This document shows, one piece after another, positions 52,690-64,000 of a stretch of 64,000 bases of DNA; position 1 is the stretch's first letter; every line of letters begins with the position of its first letter. The DNA is taken from positions 330,791-394,790 of the forward strand of contig SSNP01000050.1 in the NCBI GenBank assembly GCA_006937955.1, written 5' to 3'. Source of the stretch: Pachypanchax playfairii (Eukaryota > Chordata > Actinopteri > Cyprinodontiformes > Aplocheilidae). Position numbers and translations under genes: made by a program. The notes below the pieces were generated by a model that searched no databases, was not told the origin of the DNA, and worked only from the letters and a program-made list of their open reading frames with translations.

Positions 52690-53562
52690 TGTAAAGCGTG
52701 CATTCATAAAACAGATCAAGTTGGAGCAAATTAATTTCATTGATATGAAAGACTCCTCTTATCAGAAACAACAGTAGAAAAATATGTGAACGCTTCTTGT
52801 AGTTTGATTTGTTCAAATAATAATTTACTTATTTTTTGTCGAAGAAACATTTGAGAAAAGGCTTCATTTAAAAATTGGTCAAGTAAAGAAAAGAAAAGAA
52901 AAGAACCAACAAACAGAAAAGTACAGACATATTGACATGATAAATAAACAATCCATGGTGTCTCTGATTTGGTATCTCCTACTCAAAACATTTTGGATAG
53001 TGAAATAACAAAAAAAAAAAACAATTTCAGGGGATTTCATCAGATAATTTTCTGGGAGGATTAAATTCATGGTTTAGACATTTTTTAGTTCTTTCAATCC
53101 ATGATTGGATGTCTTAGTGTTCATTTAGAGGTGGGTGTACATAGACACATTTGTTGGTATTGAAATATGTATTTATTGATAATAATTTTCCTTATCTTTT
53201 ATTTCTTTGTTTATTTGTTCAGTTGAAAGTAGTTAGCATTCTCCTACCTTGCCATGCTGTCACTATGTTTATTGACTTTTTACCACGTGTTAGTATGCCA
53301 CTTTTTCTTTGAAATTTATAACCATGTCTTGATAGGAATCTCCACCATATCAACGTCCAAATCAGGCTACATGAGCATTGTGATCATAATCGTTATGCCC
53401 ACCAGTGTTTTTGAAGTCTCCAATGCCAGATCATCTGATGTGTTTCACCAGTACTCTCGTGTCTGTTACAAGACTTGTTTTCAAAGCCCTTGTCATTTTG
53501 TTGGGGATATGACATTGCCTCACCATACGTGCCTCAATCTGGCCCATGCCAAACTGTCCACC

Positions 53563-53915
53563 CATCTATCCATTTTCTAAATCTGCTTTTTCCTGTTCAG
53601 GGTCACGGGAAGCTGGTGCCTATCTCCAGCTGTTATTGTACGAGACACAGGGGAATCCCTGCATACCTGTAGGTTGCCAGTCCATCACAGGGCTACATAC
53701 AGTCAAACAACCACTCATACACACACTCACAGCTAGGGATAATTTAGAGTTATCAATTAACCTCAAGCATGCTGTGGGAGGAAGCCTGAGCACCCAGAGG
53801 AAACCCAAGCATGCACGCGGAGAACATGAAAACTTCCTGCAGCTTGGATTTCAACCTGGGACCTTCTCACTACAAGGCAACAGTGCTATCAAATGTGTCA
53901 CCATGCAGCCCCATG
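53563..53915 (-). mobile_element. Teleost L2-type LINE/SINE 3' repeat
   Basis: Characteristic words in order are CTATCCATTTTCTAAATCTGC, CTGTTCAGGGTCACGGGAAG, CCAGTCCATCACAGGGC, AATTTAGAGTTATCAATTAA, GCATGCTGTGGGAGGAAGC, ACCCAGAGGAAACCCA, GGAGAACATGAAAAC and GTGTCACCATGCAGCCCC. I recognise this as a very common teleost dispersed repeat, usually ending in CATC-rich sequence and thought to come from L2/Maui-like LINEs. The family name is from memory. The 126-codon plus-strand frame across it is incidental. Confidence 0.65.
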
Positions 53916-56900
53916 CCAAACTGTAAATTCAAATGTCCATTGCTTATTGGAGAACCTGATCAATGCCTACCTTGCTACCTTGTTTTGGATTGGATTCCAT
54001 ATTATGGATCAATGTTTGTGTACCAGATCTATATTGCAACTTTGTAATGGGAAATGTTAACCACCCCCTGTGTTTATCTGCTACGTCTCCTATAACCATG
54101 TCCCTCTGAATGCCTTCACCACAGTCATATTTACCTGCCTGCCTGCATTCTGGGTCCAACCTTAGCTCTATCTCAGTTTCACTGAGTGCTAGTTGTACAG
54201 GGGAGGCTAGATTACTGAATGCGGACAAGGTGTGTGATTAATGAAACTAGAATACATAACTGAAAAAATAGAATACTAATGAACTAAAACGTCACTTTCT
54301 ACAAACCCCACCCCACACAAAATCCACAACTGTGATAAATCAAAACAGAACATGTAAAAGTGTGACCCCACTATTTAGACCTTTGCTGCATACATTTTAA
54401 TGGATGACCTTTACATGATAGTGAGATGTTATCTAGAAGTAGGTAATCACTGAAAGTCCTACATCTTTTATCTAAACTTGGGGTGCTTGTAAGAGCATGT
54501 ACTGTACATGGTGCCCATTTGAAATTCCATTAGATGAGTTCAAAAGTAATCAACACACATGTCCATAGAATACACCTTAATGTGTACCCAAACTCCAAAG
54601 CAAGTTGTGCATGTTCCCACTATTGTTCAAATAGAAGTTCATCAGAAGTATAGATCATTTTGCGGAAAGCTGAAACATCAAAACACAAAAATAAATTTAA
54701 AAATGTGCTGAAACTTTTCTTCACAACATTTAATGTTGCTAAGTTTCTAATGCGGCATTGAAATAAACACTAGCAGTAAAACAAGGAAAAGGTCTCTTTC
54801 CAGTAAATATTAAATGAAAAATTTTGCAAAAAAAAAAAACCTTCACTATCAAAATGACCAAATAATTTCTTCCATCCCATTTATGTTAAAAATACTTGGT
54901 TATACTTGGTACTATGGTTCTTTAACAATTTAAATATGTCAGAAAAAAAAAATAAAAAACCTGTAGGCAGATAATTAACTATGCTATTCCATTAAATTCC
55001 TAATGTCTCATCCTAAATTCTCAGTCTGTCATCTTTAAAAACTGGAAAAGTACAGATAAAAGAGAACTTTATTCTTCAAAAGAGAAGGCCCTTTATATGA
55101 ACTTGGTCATCTTTTGTGTTCACCAATAAATAAAGTGATGCAAGTGTTTGCAACATGTATTTTACTATGCCTTTTGATCTGAAGATAAACATGCTTAGAC
55201 TCATGAACTTTTCAATCATTATTCTTGAACAGAGGCCAGTTGTATTTTTCCCAAAATGATGTATTTTTATGAAGAAATTGTTCATAGGTTGTTTGGCTCG
55301 TACAGTATAGGTTGTCATACTGCAAGAATAAATCCCTTCTTTCAGGTAACAACGTCTTTAAACAATTCAACTTGCAAAATACAAAATGATTTTTATAAAT
55401 TATCCCTAGAGCTCTGAAGTACCGATAGTTTGAAGTGTATTGTCAGCAGTACATTTTGCATGCCATTATCTATGCAAATGCTTTGTAGAATAATACAACA
55501 TATCACAATGATATTTTGATACTAACCATAAAACATTTTTGTGCAAATACAAAGTTCCAAATGCTCTAAACAACGCTGCAAAAAAAAAAGAACAAAGTTC
55601 GATATTGTAACAAAAAAAACCCTCAAACTGACAAAACAACATATTGAAAACAATTTAAGTTACGCAATGGCGAGGCAAACATGTACAAGTTATCATGAGT
55701 ATAAGTTACACATCTCATTAATTTTTTATGTGGGTTAAGAACGCATTTCCATTTGAAAACTTCCAACATGTCAGACAAAACTACATGTTCTAGAACATCT
55801 TCAATGATCATAAGTGAACACTGTGTAAATCATCCATTTATGCAACATTCATTTAAGGAAATCTATCACCCCAGGTGAATTTTTTCAATTTAACGCTGTC
55901 TGTTCTGTGACAATTAAGCAAGATCAATAGAGCCCATGCCAAAAGTCTTGACTTCGCTATCTCTAACTTCTTTATTTTGCCTCTAAGAAGCCAAGATTTC
56001 ATGTAATTTATGTGATATTAAAACAATATTTATTTTCCTTTCTGAAGGTCGGTTGTGGTTTTCTCTCTAAATCAGCTGCAATTTCATAAACTTTTGGCCG
56101 AGCACTTGGCCATTTCAAGAGAAATTATTTGTGTCTGTTATGTCGATTCTGATCTATGAATCTTTCAGAGAGAAAAATGACCTTAAACTCAATTGTAAAC
56201 AAGCATTGTGCTGATCCATTTCAGATAACTTCAAAAAGAAAAAAAAAAGTTTATTACTACTTTATTAGTAGCCCAAATTTGTTTAGCCTTTAATCAAACA
56301 CTGAAAAAAGGCTTAATTTCACAAAGTAATGAAAATATTAATTGTAGCCTCGTATTGTATCTAGTTATTTTCTTTTTTCTAATTAATATCTTTGAGTTTG
56401 TTAAATATACCACTTTAAGAAATAATTCCTTTTGCTATCTTGAAGCATTTTAGTCATCTTGCATTTTGTTGACATCAGCTTGACCTTCCATCTGAGGAGG
56501 TCTTGAGTTAAACCAACAGAAAAGGCAGAGATAAATGTCTTGCTTAAGAATTACCATTTCAAGGTTATAGCACTGGGACATTTCAATTAAGGTCCTTACG
56601 TGGAACAAATTTAAGTGTAAAGGCAGAAAGTACTTAACAGAGAATGAAACATCACTATAAATTAAAGCTGACAATTGAGGAAGCAAAAGCCAAACTGTGA
56701 CTATTGGCACCATTTTTGACATTTTTCATGATATTATGAGAACAAACTACCAGTCAAGGATTTTTTTATTCAACTTTTTTTAAAAGTCAATACAAATTGT
56801 GATTTCTTGAGACAAATTTGAACATAAAATGGATGTTTTTAAAGCAAGATAGTTCTTTTTTTTTCTTTCTTGATTTTATTAGTGGGTTGTGCATGTCTGT

Positions 56901-59339
56901 ATTTGCAACATCAATTCTTGATAATTACTTTAAAAGGCTTAGTACTTGGTTATTTACATTTTTGCTGGTATCTGTTTAGTTCTTTATCCTGTCCTTTGAT
57001 AAACAAGAATTTTAGTATGACAGAAATGGAAACTGTGACACCATCACCACCTCAAATACATTTCTGGTGATGAAGCAGCCATACTAACAAGCAAAGGTTG
57101 CAACTCTCCTCAGTTTTCCTGCCCATTAGTACAGCATTCACCATTTCTGATGGACCATGTCAGGCCCGTGTGGAGGTGGAATTTCACCAACTGACAGCTG
57201 CTTGCATTTTACCTGGACACAATTTTTGGGGAAATTAATATGAAATCCTCCATGACGATGGATATTGGTTGCAATGTTTCTGCCCGCAGCACTTGGAAAG
57301 TATGTGTTGCTGTATTGTCGTAAATTTTATTTTGCAGGAATTGAATGTGGCAGCTACATAAAATGAATGACATGTCCAAAACATTGTCTTTTTCACTTAA
57401 CCTTCACTGTGTTTTAAAGTAATTTTTGATTCAATGTCATTTACATCCTGACTTTACATCCTGTTATTAGTTCAAACTCAGTTAAATACTTGATGTGAAA
57501 GTACTTAAAGCTCAATGAATTAAATAATTTTGACATTTTTTGCTCTAGATTTGATTCTCTGACTAAATGTTAGTCTAAGACCTCTTTGGAGTGTTTTAAA
57601 TCATTTGCTACTAACCCATTCCTCAAAAGTACAGTGTTTGCACAGTCCTAGAATAGTAAGAAGCCTATGATACCAATTTATTTGTAGTGTACAGCCTGAA
57701 GCATGGCTGGTTGCACATTGCTTTCTGAGCTGTACAGCTACAAGCAAATGATTTAAAGACTACATACTTTGCAGCTGCAACCCAGAGGATTATCTGTGAA
57801 AAGATAGTGCGGATGTTATAGCAGTGATAATATGTGACTTAGTTAGATGCACTTTCCACCTGAGGGCACAAGACTAAGCTATGAAGTAAACATGGGTAAA
57901 CAGACCCAAACCTCTTGCTTTAATATGTCCTGGCAGAAAACATTGCAAATAAAACTTTTGAACCTCACTTCATTCACATATGAACATCACTTCTTTATAT
58001 TCACAACATGTTACCACTGACTTGAGAAAATGATTTAAACATGCATTGCTGCATTCGATGCAAAAAAAAAAAAAAAAGCTTAGTACTGGCCCTGTGTGGT
58101 AAAGGGTGAGAACCAATAAATTAATCTAATAAATGTAAAGTATGGATGGTCTGCTCGCTAATTAAAGCATGGTCCATGTTGCAGTCATGGATAAACATTT
58201 CCTACAGGAAATTCATCTTTGGGGTCAGCTGTTATAAACGTGGATTTGACCAATTTACCTGATGACCAAACAATTATCTTTTAAATAGAAAATTTATGGT
58301 GAATAAGACAAACTGTTTCATTAGTTTTCTGTGCTTGTATTTTTCAGTGTAGGAGCTGGAGGAAGTGACATCAAACAAGGAGAAGGCTACACACTGAGCA
58401 GGTCCTCTGTCAATCACAAGACTTGAACAGACACACAAGACATAAGGATAAAAAAGAAATATGCTCACACTCCTACTGTCATTTTGGGATCACCACTTAA
58501 CGTAGTATCCATGTTCTGGGCCTGTGGTGTCAAGCTCTGAGAAGATCCATTAAAAAGACACCATTAAGATATGATTCTTTTAACTATGAGGCACTTTAGC
58601 AAATAGCCAGACAAGGATCCTGCCAAAGTACACAAGAAGCCATTCCCCTTTGACATAAAATACTTTACTACTCATATGTAAGGTTATTAATTTAATTTGT
58701 TCTATTAAACTCTTTTTTTTCCACTTTACACAAATTATCACATTACTTCTCATAAGAGGGCCATTAAAGATTCAAATTCTTTTATCTAAAATGACTTAAA
58801 TGTTTCTAAATTTACGAGTGTATGCTTTGTTATGGATTTTACAAAGCATCACTTCTGCATCCAAGATACAGGTGTGCACAATATAGCCTGTTATTGTGTT
58901 TCACACCAAGAAAAGTTGCAAACAATGGTAGACCATGTCCCTACACAGTTTTTAGGGTAATGCGTCTAGTCATTGGTATAAATAATTTCTAATACCAACG
59001 TCACTCTTAACACAAAGTTGAAAATATTCCTTTTTGTTTTAATGTAGAAAGAAAAATAACTTTGAATGTCGTAGATGTGTCTCAAAAACACAAAATATAA
59101 AATTTTCTTTGCAACAACTAATAACCTGCACTTTTCCATGTCAAAAATGATAAAGTACCTAAAAAAGAGGATTATCTTTGTCAGATCATAATGGCTGATT
59201 GGTGGTCATTCTTATTTTCCTATGATCCTTAATGAAAGATTTTTTTTTTTTCTCAGTAGTCACATAACTGGAAAAATAATAGTTTGTGTACACAAAAGGT
59301 TTCTACTTAGCAGCTATACTAGATCTTAAAATGATAAAT
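53916..59339. other. 5.4 kb without recognisable gene or repeat
   Basis: AT-rich DNA with an A-run at 58062-58077. No exon, RNA gene or transposon that I can support. Confidence 0.5.
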
Positions 59340-59720
59340 ATCAACTAGAGCCATGCCAGCCACCCGTCTCCAACGAGAGGTAAATAGGGCTCTTTCATCT
59401 GTGTCGCAGAGTAAAAATTAGTCGATGAAGTAATTATTAATTTCCATCCTCTACCCAGTGCCCTTGTTTGTTTGAGAAAGACAATGATCGCCTGCGTACA
59501 TGGCCTCTCAAGCCTCTCTTTTCCTTCTGTTGTGTTCCCCTTATGTCATGCTGCTCTATTCAATATCATCCAGCCTTTGCTCTTCAGCCCCTGATCCAAT
59601 CCTCATTCCTGAGATGTTGTTGTCTGTGACACCATCAGCCATGTGCGAAGGGTCATTAGCACAGCCGTCATTAAATAAATGAAATCAATCTCAAAAACAG
59701 CTGGCTCCTGGGGGGGAGGG
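59340..59720. promoter_or_regulatory. Candidate conserved noncoding element
   Basis: The texture changes from AT-rich runs to dense, non-repetitive text with homeodomain-like cores: AGTAATTATTAATTTCC near 59430 and CATTAAATAAATGAAATCAA near 59668. A GGGGGGGAGGGGG tract follows at 59710. Such TAAT-rich, repeat-free stretches in gene deserts often prove to be vertebrate conserved enhancers. This is judged by appearance only; no alignment was possible. Confidence 0.25.
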
Positions 59721-59849
59721 GGATTTGGGAATATACAGGGAGGCTTGGGCAGAGAATATTAATGGCAATGCTGCTCTGGTGCATGTGTGTGTGTTATGTT
59801 TAAATATGTATGTGTGTGCATGTGAAGGGCCTCATATCATGAGTTTCAG

Positions 59850-60120
59850 ATTGTTCTCAATCTTAGCCACAGTAATTATGATGTAAGTGGAACAACAGCG
59901 TGAGGTGTGTGTGTGGTAATTAACCTCAGGCAGATGAGAAATGACTCTAATGAGGAGTGCAGGACATTGAATCTGTTCAATCAATCCTTTTTCTCTCCTC
60001 TGGAGCATTTAAATGTATCAGTGACCTTGTAATAGTTAACTGCGACATACATTTGAACCCATTTAGCACATCACTGTCTCTTCATTTATTTTTCTTTGCA
60101 ATTTTACTCATATTAAGCAG
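59850..60120. promoter_or_regulatory. Candidate conserved noncoding element
   Basis: Repeat-free text with several TAATTA-type cores (CAGTAATTATGATG and GGTAATTAACCTCAGG), E-box-like CAGATG and AATGACTCTAATGAGG, close to the preceding candidate. Appearance only. Confidence 0.25.
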
Positions 60121-60769
60121 AACAGTATTAATCTAGTTTGACTTTTGTTTGCTTGTTTTTTTTTTTTAGCCCACATTGTGCAGAAAAAGCCAATGTGGTC
60201 ACCACTGGAGCTCATATATAAGTCAAGTTAGTGGAGGAAACTAATGGAGCCTTAAAAATTGTTGTTATATGATTAACATGAAAATGGAAAAATAATTTAA
60301 AACACGAGGGTAATAGAGTGAATCATACATTCCGACCCAATGAATGAACACCATTATATAAATAGTATCTCCAACTCAAGTAAGCAATTTAGACGTTTGT
60401 CACTTATATTCACCTAAGTAAGTGGTCTTGAATTCAATTAAAATATGTTATATTAATTAAATTAGAAATTTTACATTACATTGCCACCTGAATTATGTTG
60501 AATTACAAAGTACTGGAGGGCTTTTTTTGTTTCTTTGTTGATTATGAACTTGTTTAAAAAAATGTAATTAAATGAAAAAATAATGCATTTGTTGGTACTT
60601 AAGTCTGAATCACAAAATGTGCCTTTTACAGCCCAGCTTGTTTGAGGAAGGAAAGTAATATTAAGGATAAAAAAAAATAAATAAATACAGCAAGTTGTAG
60701 CATAAAATTCCGGATAGGATTTAAATGTTGGACTCAGTGCTTGAGCAGAGGTGATTTTTGCTATGTGTA

Positions 60770-61215
60770 ATGTAGGCGACAACCAGGGCGCAATCTGTTT
60801 GGGGGCGCATGACCACCCTCAAATAAACAACAAGAAGTAACAATAATGGCTTGGTTTCTAGACTAATACCGCTCATTTCCACTTAAAGTTAGTGGAATAG
60901 GCGCTGGAAAACCTCTACTATCATGGCATGTGGGTGCAGATCCAAAATGTTTTAAGACAGAAAAAAGACCTGATAGGACCTCCACATAGAACATCCCAGG
61001 TTTGGGACTTAGCTTCAGGTTCAGGTCAGCAAGTCCCACTGACACTTCTCCTTGTTCCGCACGCTGCTGCTGCAGTTGATCCTTCCTAATCGCACTGAAA
61101 GTGTATGAGGCTGCACACACATCCAGCTGGACACTGATGTCACCCGAACCACAACTACACCTCCAGAGGGCAGAGGTTGGGAGGGGCGCAAATGGGTGGT
61201 TTACCAAGGGCACTA
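60770..61215 (-). other. GC-richer island with 116-codon frame, unknown
   Basis: A local rise in GC between AT-rich flanks. It is open on the minus strand from 61213 to 60863, including QLQQQRAEQGEVSVGLADLN, with no family I recognise. GGGCGCAA and GGGGCGCAAAT-like words near both ends hint at an old repeat, but I could not define inverted ends or a target duplication. It could be a retrogene fragment, a repeat or chance. Confidence 0.3.
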
Positions 61216-62149
61216 AACTAGCCAGGTTGTTAGTTGTGAATTGGCTTTATATAAATTAAATTAAGTTACAACTAAAACAGACTGGAAAAAAAATGGTCCA
61301 AAAATATGATCTAAAGAATGGCTATTAGATGAACTATTCTATACATTAATATTGTTGTTTTTAAATCAAAGATAAACAATTTTTGAGTTGTAACTTCAGT
61401 TTTTTCTGTGTTATAATTTCAAAATTACAAACTAAGATTTCAAGTTTCTGATTGGACAGTGCATAGGAAAAAAGTGCTTTAGAGAAACTTTTCAGTAAGT
61501 AAGCATGATAACAAGAATTTACAATTAATTTTGTGAAGGATGAAATACATCAAAGTCAGAAATTTACAACAACAGAAGAATAGTCTTTGTAATCTATGCT
61601 TTGCTTGGATTAAAGTAATGACTCTTTTTTATTAAAATCAGAGGTTAAACCAAAGACAAAAAATATAATGATTGTTGGCAAATCTTTGTTTACCTTGATT
61701 GTACTAAAGTAAATCCATGATATCCCATTGCAGTTGGTGCCAAAAGTGGTTTTGGATTTTGGAGTTAGAAAGAATAAAATCAAAAACTATGTCATTTGCA
61801 CCACAATGACTCTCTGCATGTCCAGTTAATCTGAAGGAGGTGCTCTCGTATTTTGCAGGAACCATAAGAAGCATTACACATAAGTATGATGGACATGGGC
61901 ATTACCTCTTTTTCCCAGGTGCTAAAATGGACATGGTCTTACTGTTTCATAAGCTGTAAGAACTTACTAAGGCTTACACTCTGGTAAGTGTGTGTGGGGA
62001 GCGTGAAGCATTGTCACAGGCTGTGTTTGATATCAAACCACTCTCAATGTCAAAGTGTATGGAGAAAGAGCAATATTGCAAATAAACTGTATTTTTCTGG
62101 AGACTGTCAATGAAATGGTTGAAAAAGAAGATCAAGGGGCGGGGGGATC
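61216..62149. other. No gene recognised
   Basis: AT-rich DNA with no exon or repeat I can name. Confidence 0.5.
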
Positions 62150-62300
62150 CTCACTCAGGGAACCATCAAGGTTAGAATGGCGACTGATTACTGACACATA
62201 TTTTTAGAACTAGTCTCCATGTGTGCATTAGGCCTGATCTTTATTAGCCCAATCATTGCGCATGAGGTTGTCTGTCTTCTATGACAAATGTAAAACTATG
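62150..62300. promoter_or_regulatory. Candidate conserved noncoding element
   Basis: Non-repetitive, balanced composition including GATTACTGACACATATTTT and CCCAATCATTGCGCATGAGG. Appearance only; no known site is claimed. Confidence 0.2.
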
Positions 62301-62779
62301 AAACAATGCTCATCTTTTACAAACAATTTAGATAATTTTGTTAATTCAAATTAGAGTATGGTACAGTAATTTAACCTGTTATACCCTATTTTATTAATAC
62401 TGAGGTTTGAGGTTTAATAGGTTAAATGCATAAAAAAGTTATTTTAAGGAGTAAAGGTACTCTAATTTTGCAATGATTTAAAACATTTATCCTTTTTATA
62501 TATTTTAAAAAGTATCATTGAGGTTTGATTAACCAAAATGAGTAAACAGTGTAGATATTGCTACCTCTATTACCATGAAGGAGCAGCTTTGGTGATTAGT
62601 TGAAGCCCACTGGATTTACAAGGATGTTTGTGGATCTGATATAAGCTTGACAGAAATTCAGGGTCAGATTGGGGTCTGGCTGTATTTCAGAGGTCATGAG
62701 GGTGAGCCACATCATTCAACACCATGTGGAGGCAGTAGCACATTAATCAGTTCAGCAACATAATCTGTCACAAATTGGG

Positions 62780-62990
62780 GTGCATATTACTGCCAGACAC
62801 ACAACTAAAGGCACCATTAGCCATGCCAATCAGAGCTATGTTCTCTCATATAACCAGGCCAAACTGCCAAATTGCAAGGCTCATTCAAACAGCGTGAATG
62901 CATTAGAATAATTGGGAATTCTGAGTGAAAACCTATTATTTGCAGGAAGGGTAATGCTCTGATTGAATAGATTGAGTTGATAATGTAAAA
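62780..62990. promoter_or_regulatory. Candidate conserved noncoding element
   Basis: Dense non-repetitive text: CATTAGCCATGCCAATCAG, then AATGCATTAGAATAATTGGG, then CTGATTGAATAGATTGAG. It contains CCAAT and TAAT-like cores. Appearance only. Confidence 0.22.
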
Positions 62991-64000
62991 CATCAGATAG
63001 TAACCCCACAGATCATTTATTAGGACAGCTGCAATTTCACTATGGTTCAGCTCACTGGAGATGAAAATCTTTGGACTTTACATGTTTGAAAATATTGCAT
63101 GAGACTTGAAAGTGTTACACAATTTGTGACATCAGCATTTGCTTGTTTGTAAGTATCAAGCATTAGATATCTACTGCAGAAATTCTCTTCACCACACTTC
63201 AATCACCTGTAACTTCAAAACCACTGACAGGTGAACTGACTGTGACTGATCATCTCATTATAGTTCAGTTTTTGCAAAACAAATCATGAGTCGATGTGGA
63301 TGTTAGTCTGACACTTTCTAACCACCTTATCACTGAGATCAAGCACACGTCTGAACAGCAGTGGTTTTGCGAGGATAGTGGCTCACTGCAATAGTACATT
63401 GTGTCATTTTACACAGCAAGTAGTGCTCAGTAATGGCTCAGGGAACACAAAGAGACAGAAGGATTAACTGGGTCCACAAGGTCCCCAAATCCTAAATGGT
63501 CTTGGCCTCTTCCTTCCTGTTGATTTAAGGTTGCCTGTGTTTGTTGGATTCATTGTCTTTTGTGGCCTTATGTGTTTCTCCAGTCAATCATTTGAAATTT
63601 TTTTTATCCATCTTTCCAGCTTATGGCCCTCAATCCTGAGTGGTCCCTTTTGTCCCCTGGCAACCATCTGAGATGGTCGTGCAAATTTTCCCATTTTCTG
63701 TTCAGTTTTGAACTGCCAGTTCTCAGTGCCAAGGCAGACCCTTTACAGTCCAGCTTGTTTCCTTAATCAAGGGATCATCCTTCTGGCAAATGCCATAGAA
63801 ACCTCATTACCATGTTAGCAATGGTTTTGATTGTCAGCCTTCTACTTTCTCCTCTACACATGCAGCCATAATTATAGAGAGTCTGTTTTGTAATTACATA
63901 CATGCAGTTACCTCAAAAATGTATGTACTCCTGCAATTTATTGCAGAATTCAAATATTTACACTCAAATGACATGTTGGCTATACACCATAATTTTATCA
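62991..64000. other. No gene recognised
   Basis: Moderately balanced composition without long simple repeats. It may also be part of conserved noncoding DNA, but no exon or RNA gene could be supported. Confidence 0.5.

Noticed and set aside
53254..53580. 108-codon plus-strand frame with hydrophobic start
   Set aside because: It runs into the L2-type repeat and has no recognisable family; the hydrophobic run is typical of T-rich DNA.

Overview
The window is AT-rich vertebrate nuclear DNA, almost certainly from a teleost fish. The evidence is a Tc1-like transposon of a typical fish family, several other fish-type DNA transposons (hAT-like, PIF/Harbinger-like, TTAA-target MITEs), fish-type LINE/SINE fragments and long microsatellites (AT, GATA/GACA, ATTCT, CATC). 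There are no bacterial-style operons, ribosome binding sites, rRNA or tRNA genes, or CRISPR arrays. I recognise no host protein-coding gene. Nearly all open frames are short and fit chance or repeats. Two minus-strand stretches (3589-3823 and 38511-38890) have protein-like composition and possible splice signals and are listed as weak exon candidates. The window reads as a gene desert or a very large intron.

Layout. 1-5.1 kb: a long AT microsatellite, a 305-bp TTAA MITE, a possible exon and a nonautonomous hAT-like element with an 8-bp target duplication. 5.1-9.6 kb: nothing recognisable. 9.6-10.9 kb: a decayed PIF/Harbinger element with transposase remnants. 12.3-13.2 kb: a second TTAA MITE. 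14.1-15.7 kb: a Tc1-like transposon with about 200-bp, nearly identical inverted repeats and a broken transposase. 17.9-18.7 kb: a second Harbinger copy in the opposite orientation. 18.7-31.8 kb: mostly unremarkable DNA with a GATA/GACA array, a CA array and a small dispersed-repeat fragment. 31.8-37.1 kb: a 2,612-bp block present twice around a 10-N gap, holding Tc1 and L1-type remnants. 37-43 kb: single-copy-looking DNA, a possible exon and an AT array. 43.3-49.9 kb: a SINE/LINE tail, then a 3,074-bp block present twice around a second 10-N gap. 50-54 kb: a possible retroelement tail, a third small Harbinger copy and an L2-type teleost repeat. 54-64 kb: no repeats I can name, with several stretches that look like conserved noncoding elements.

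The clearest results concern assembly quality. Both 10-N gaps are flanked by direct duplications that appear identical, each with one contig edge inside a microsatellite. They look like unmerged contig overlaps, so the true locus is probably about 58.3 kb (64,000 minus 2,622 minus 3,084). A single N at 14851 in the Tc1 transposase is followed directly by 13 bases identical to the end of the Tn5/Nextera mosaic end. The break in that transposase is therefore probably library adapter in the assembly, not a natural mutation. I found no novel biological system.
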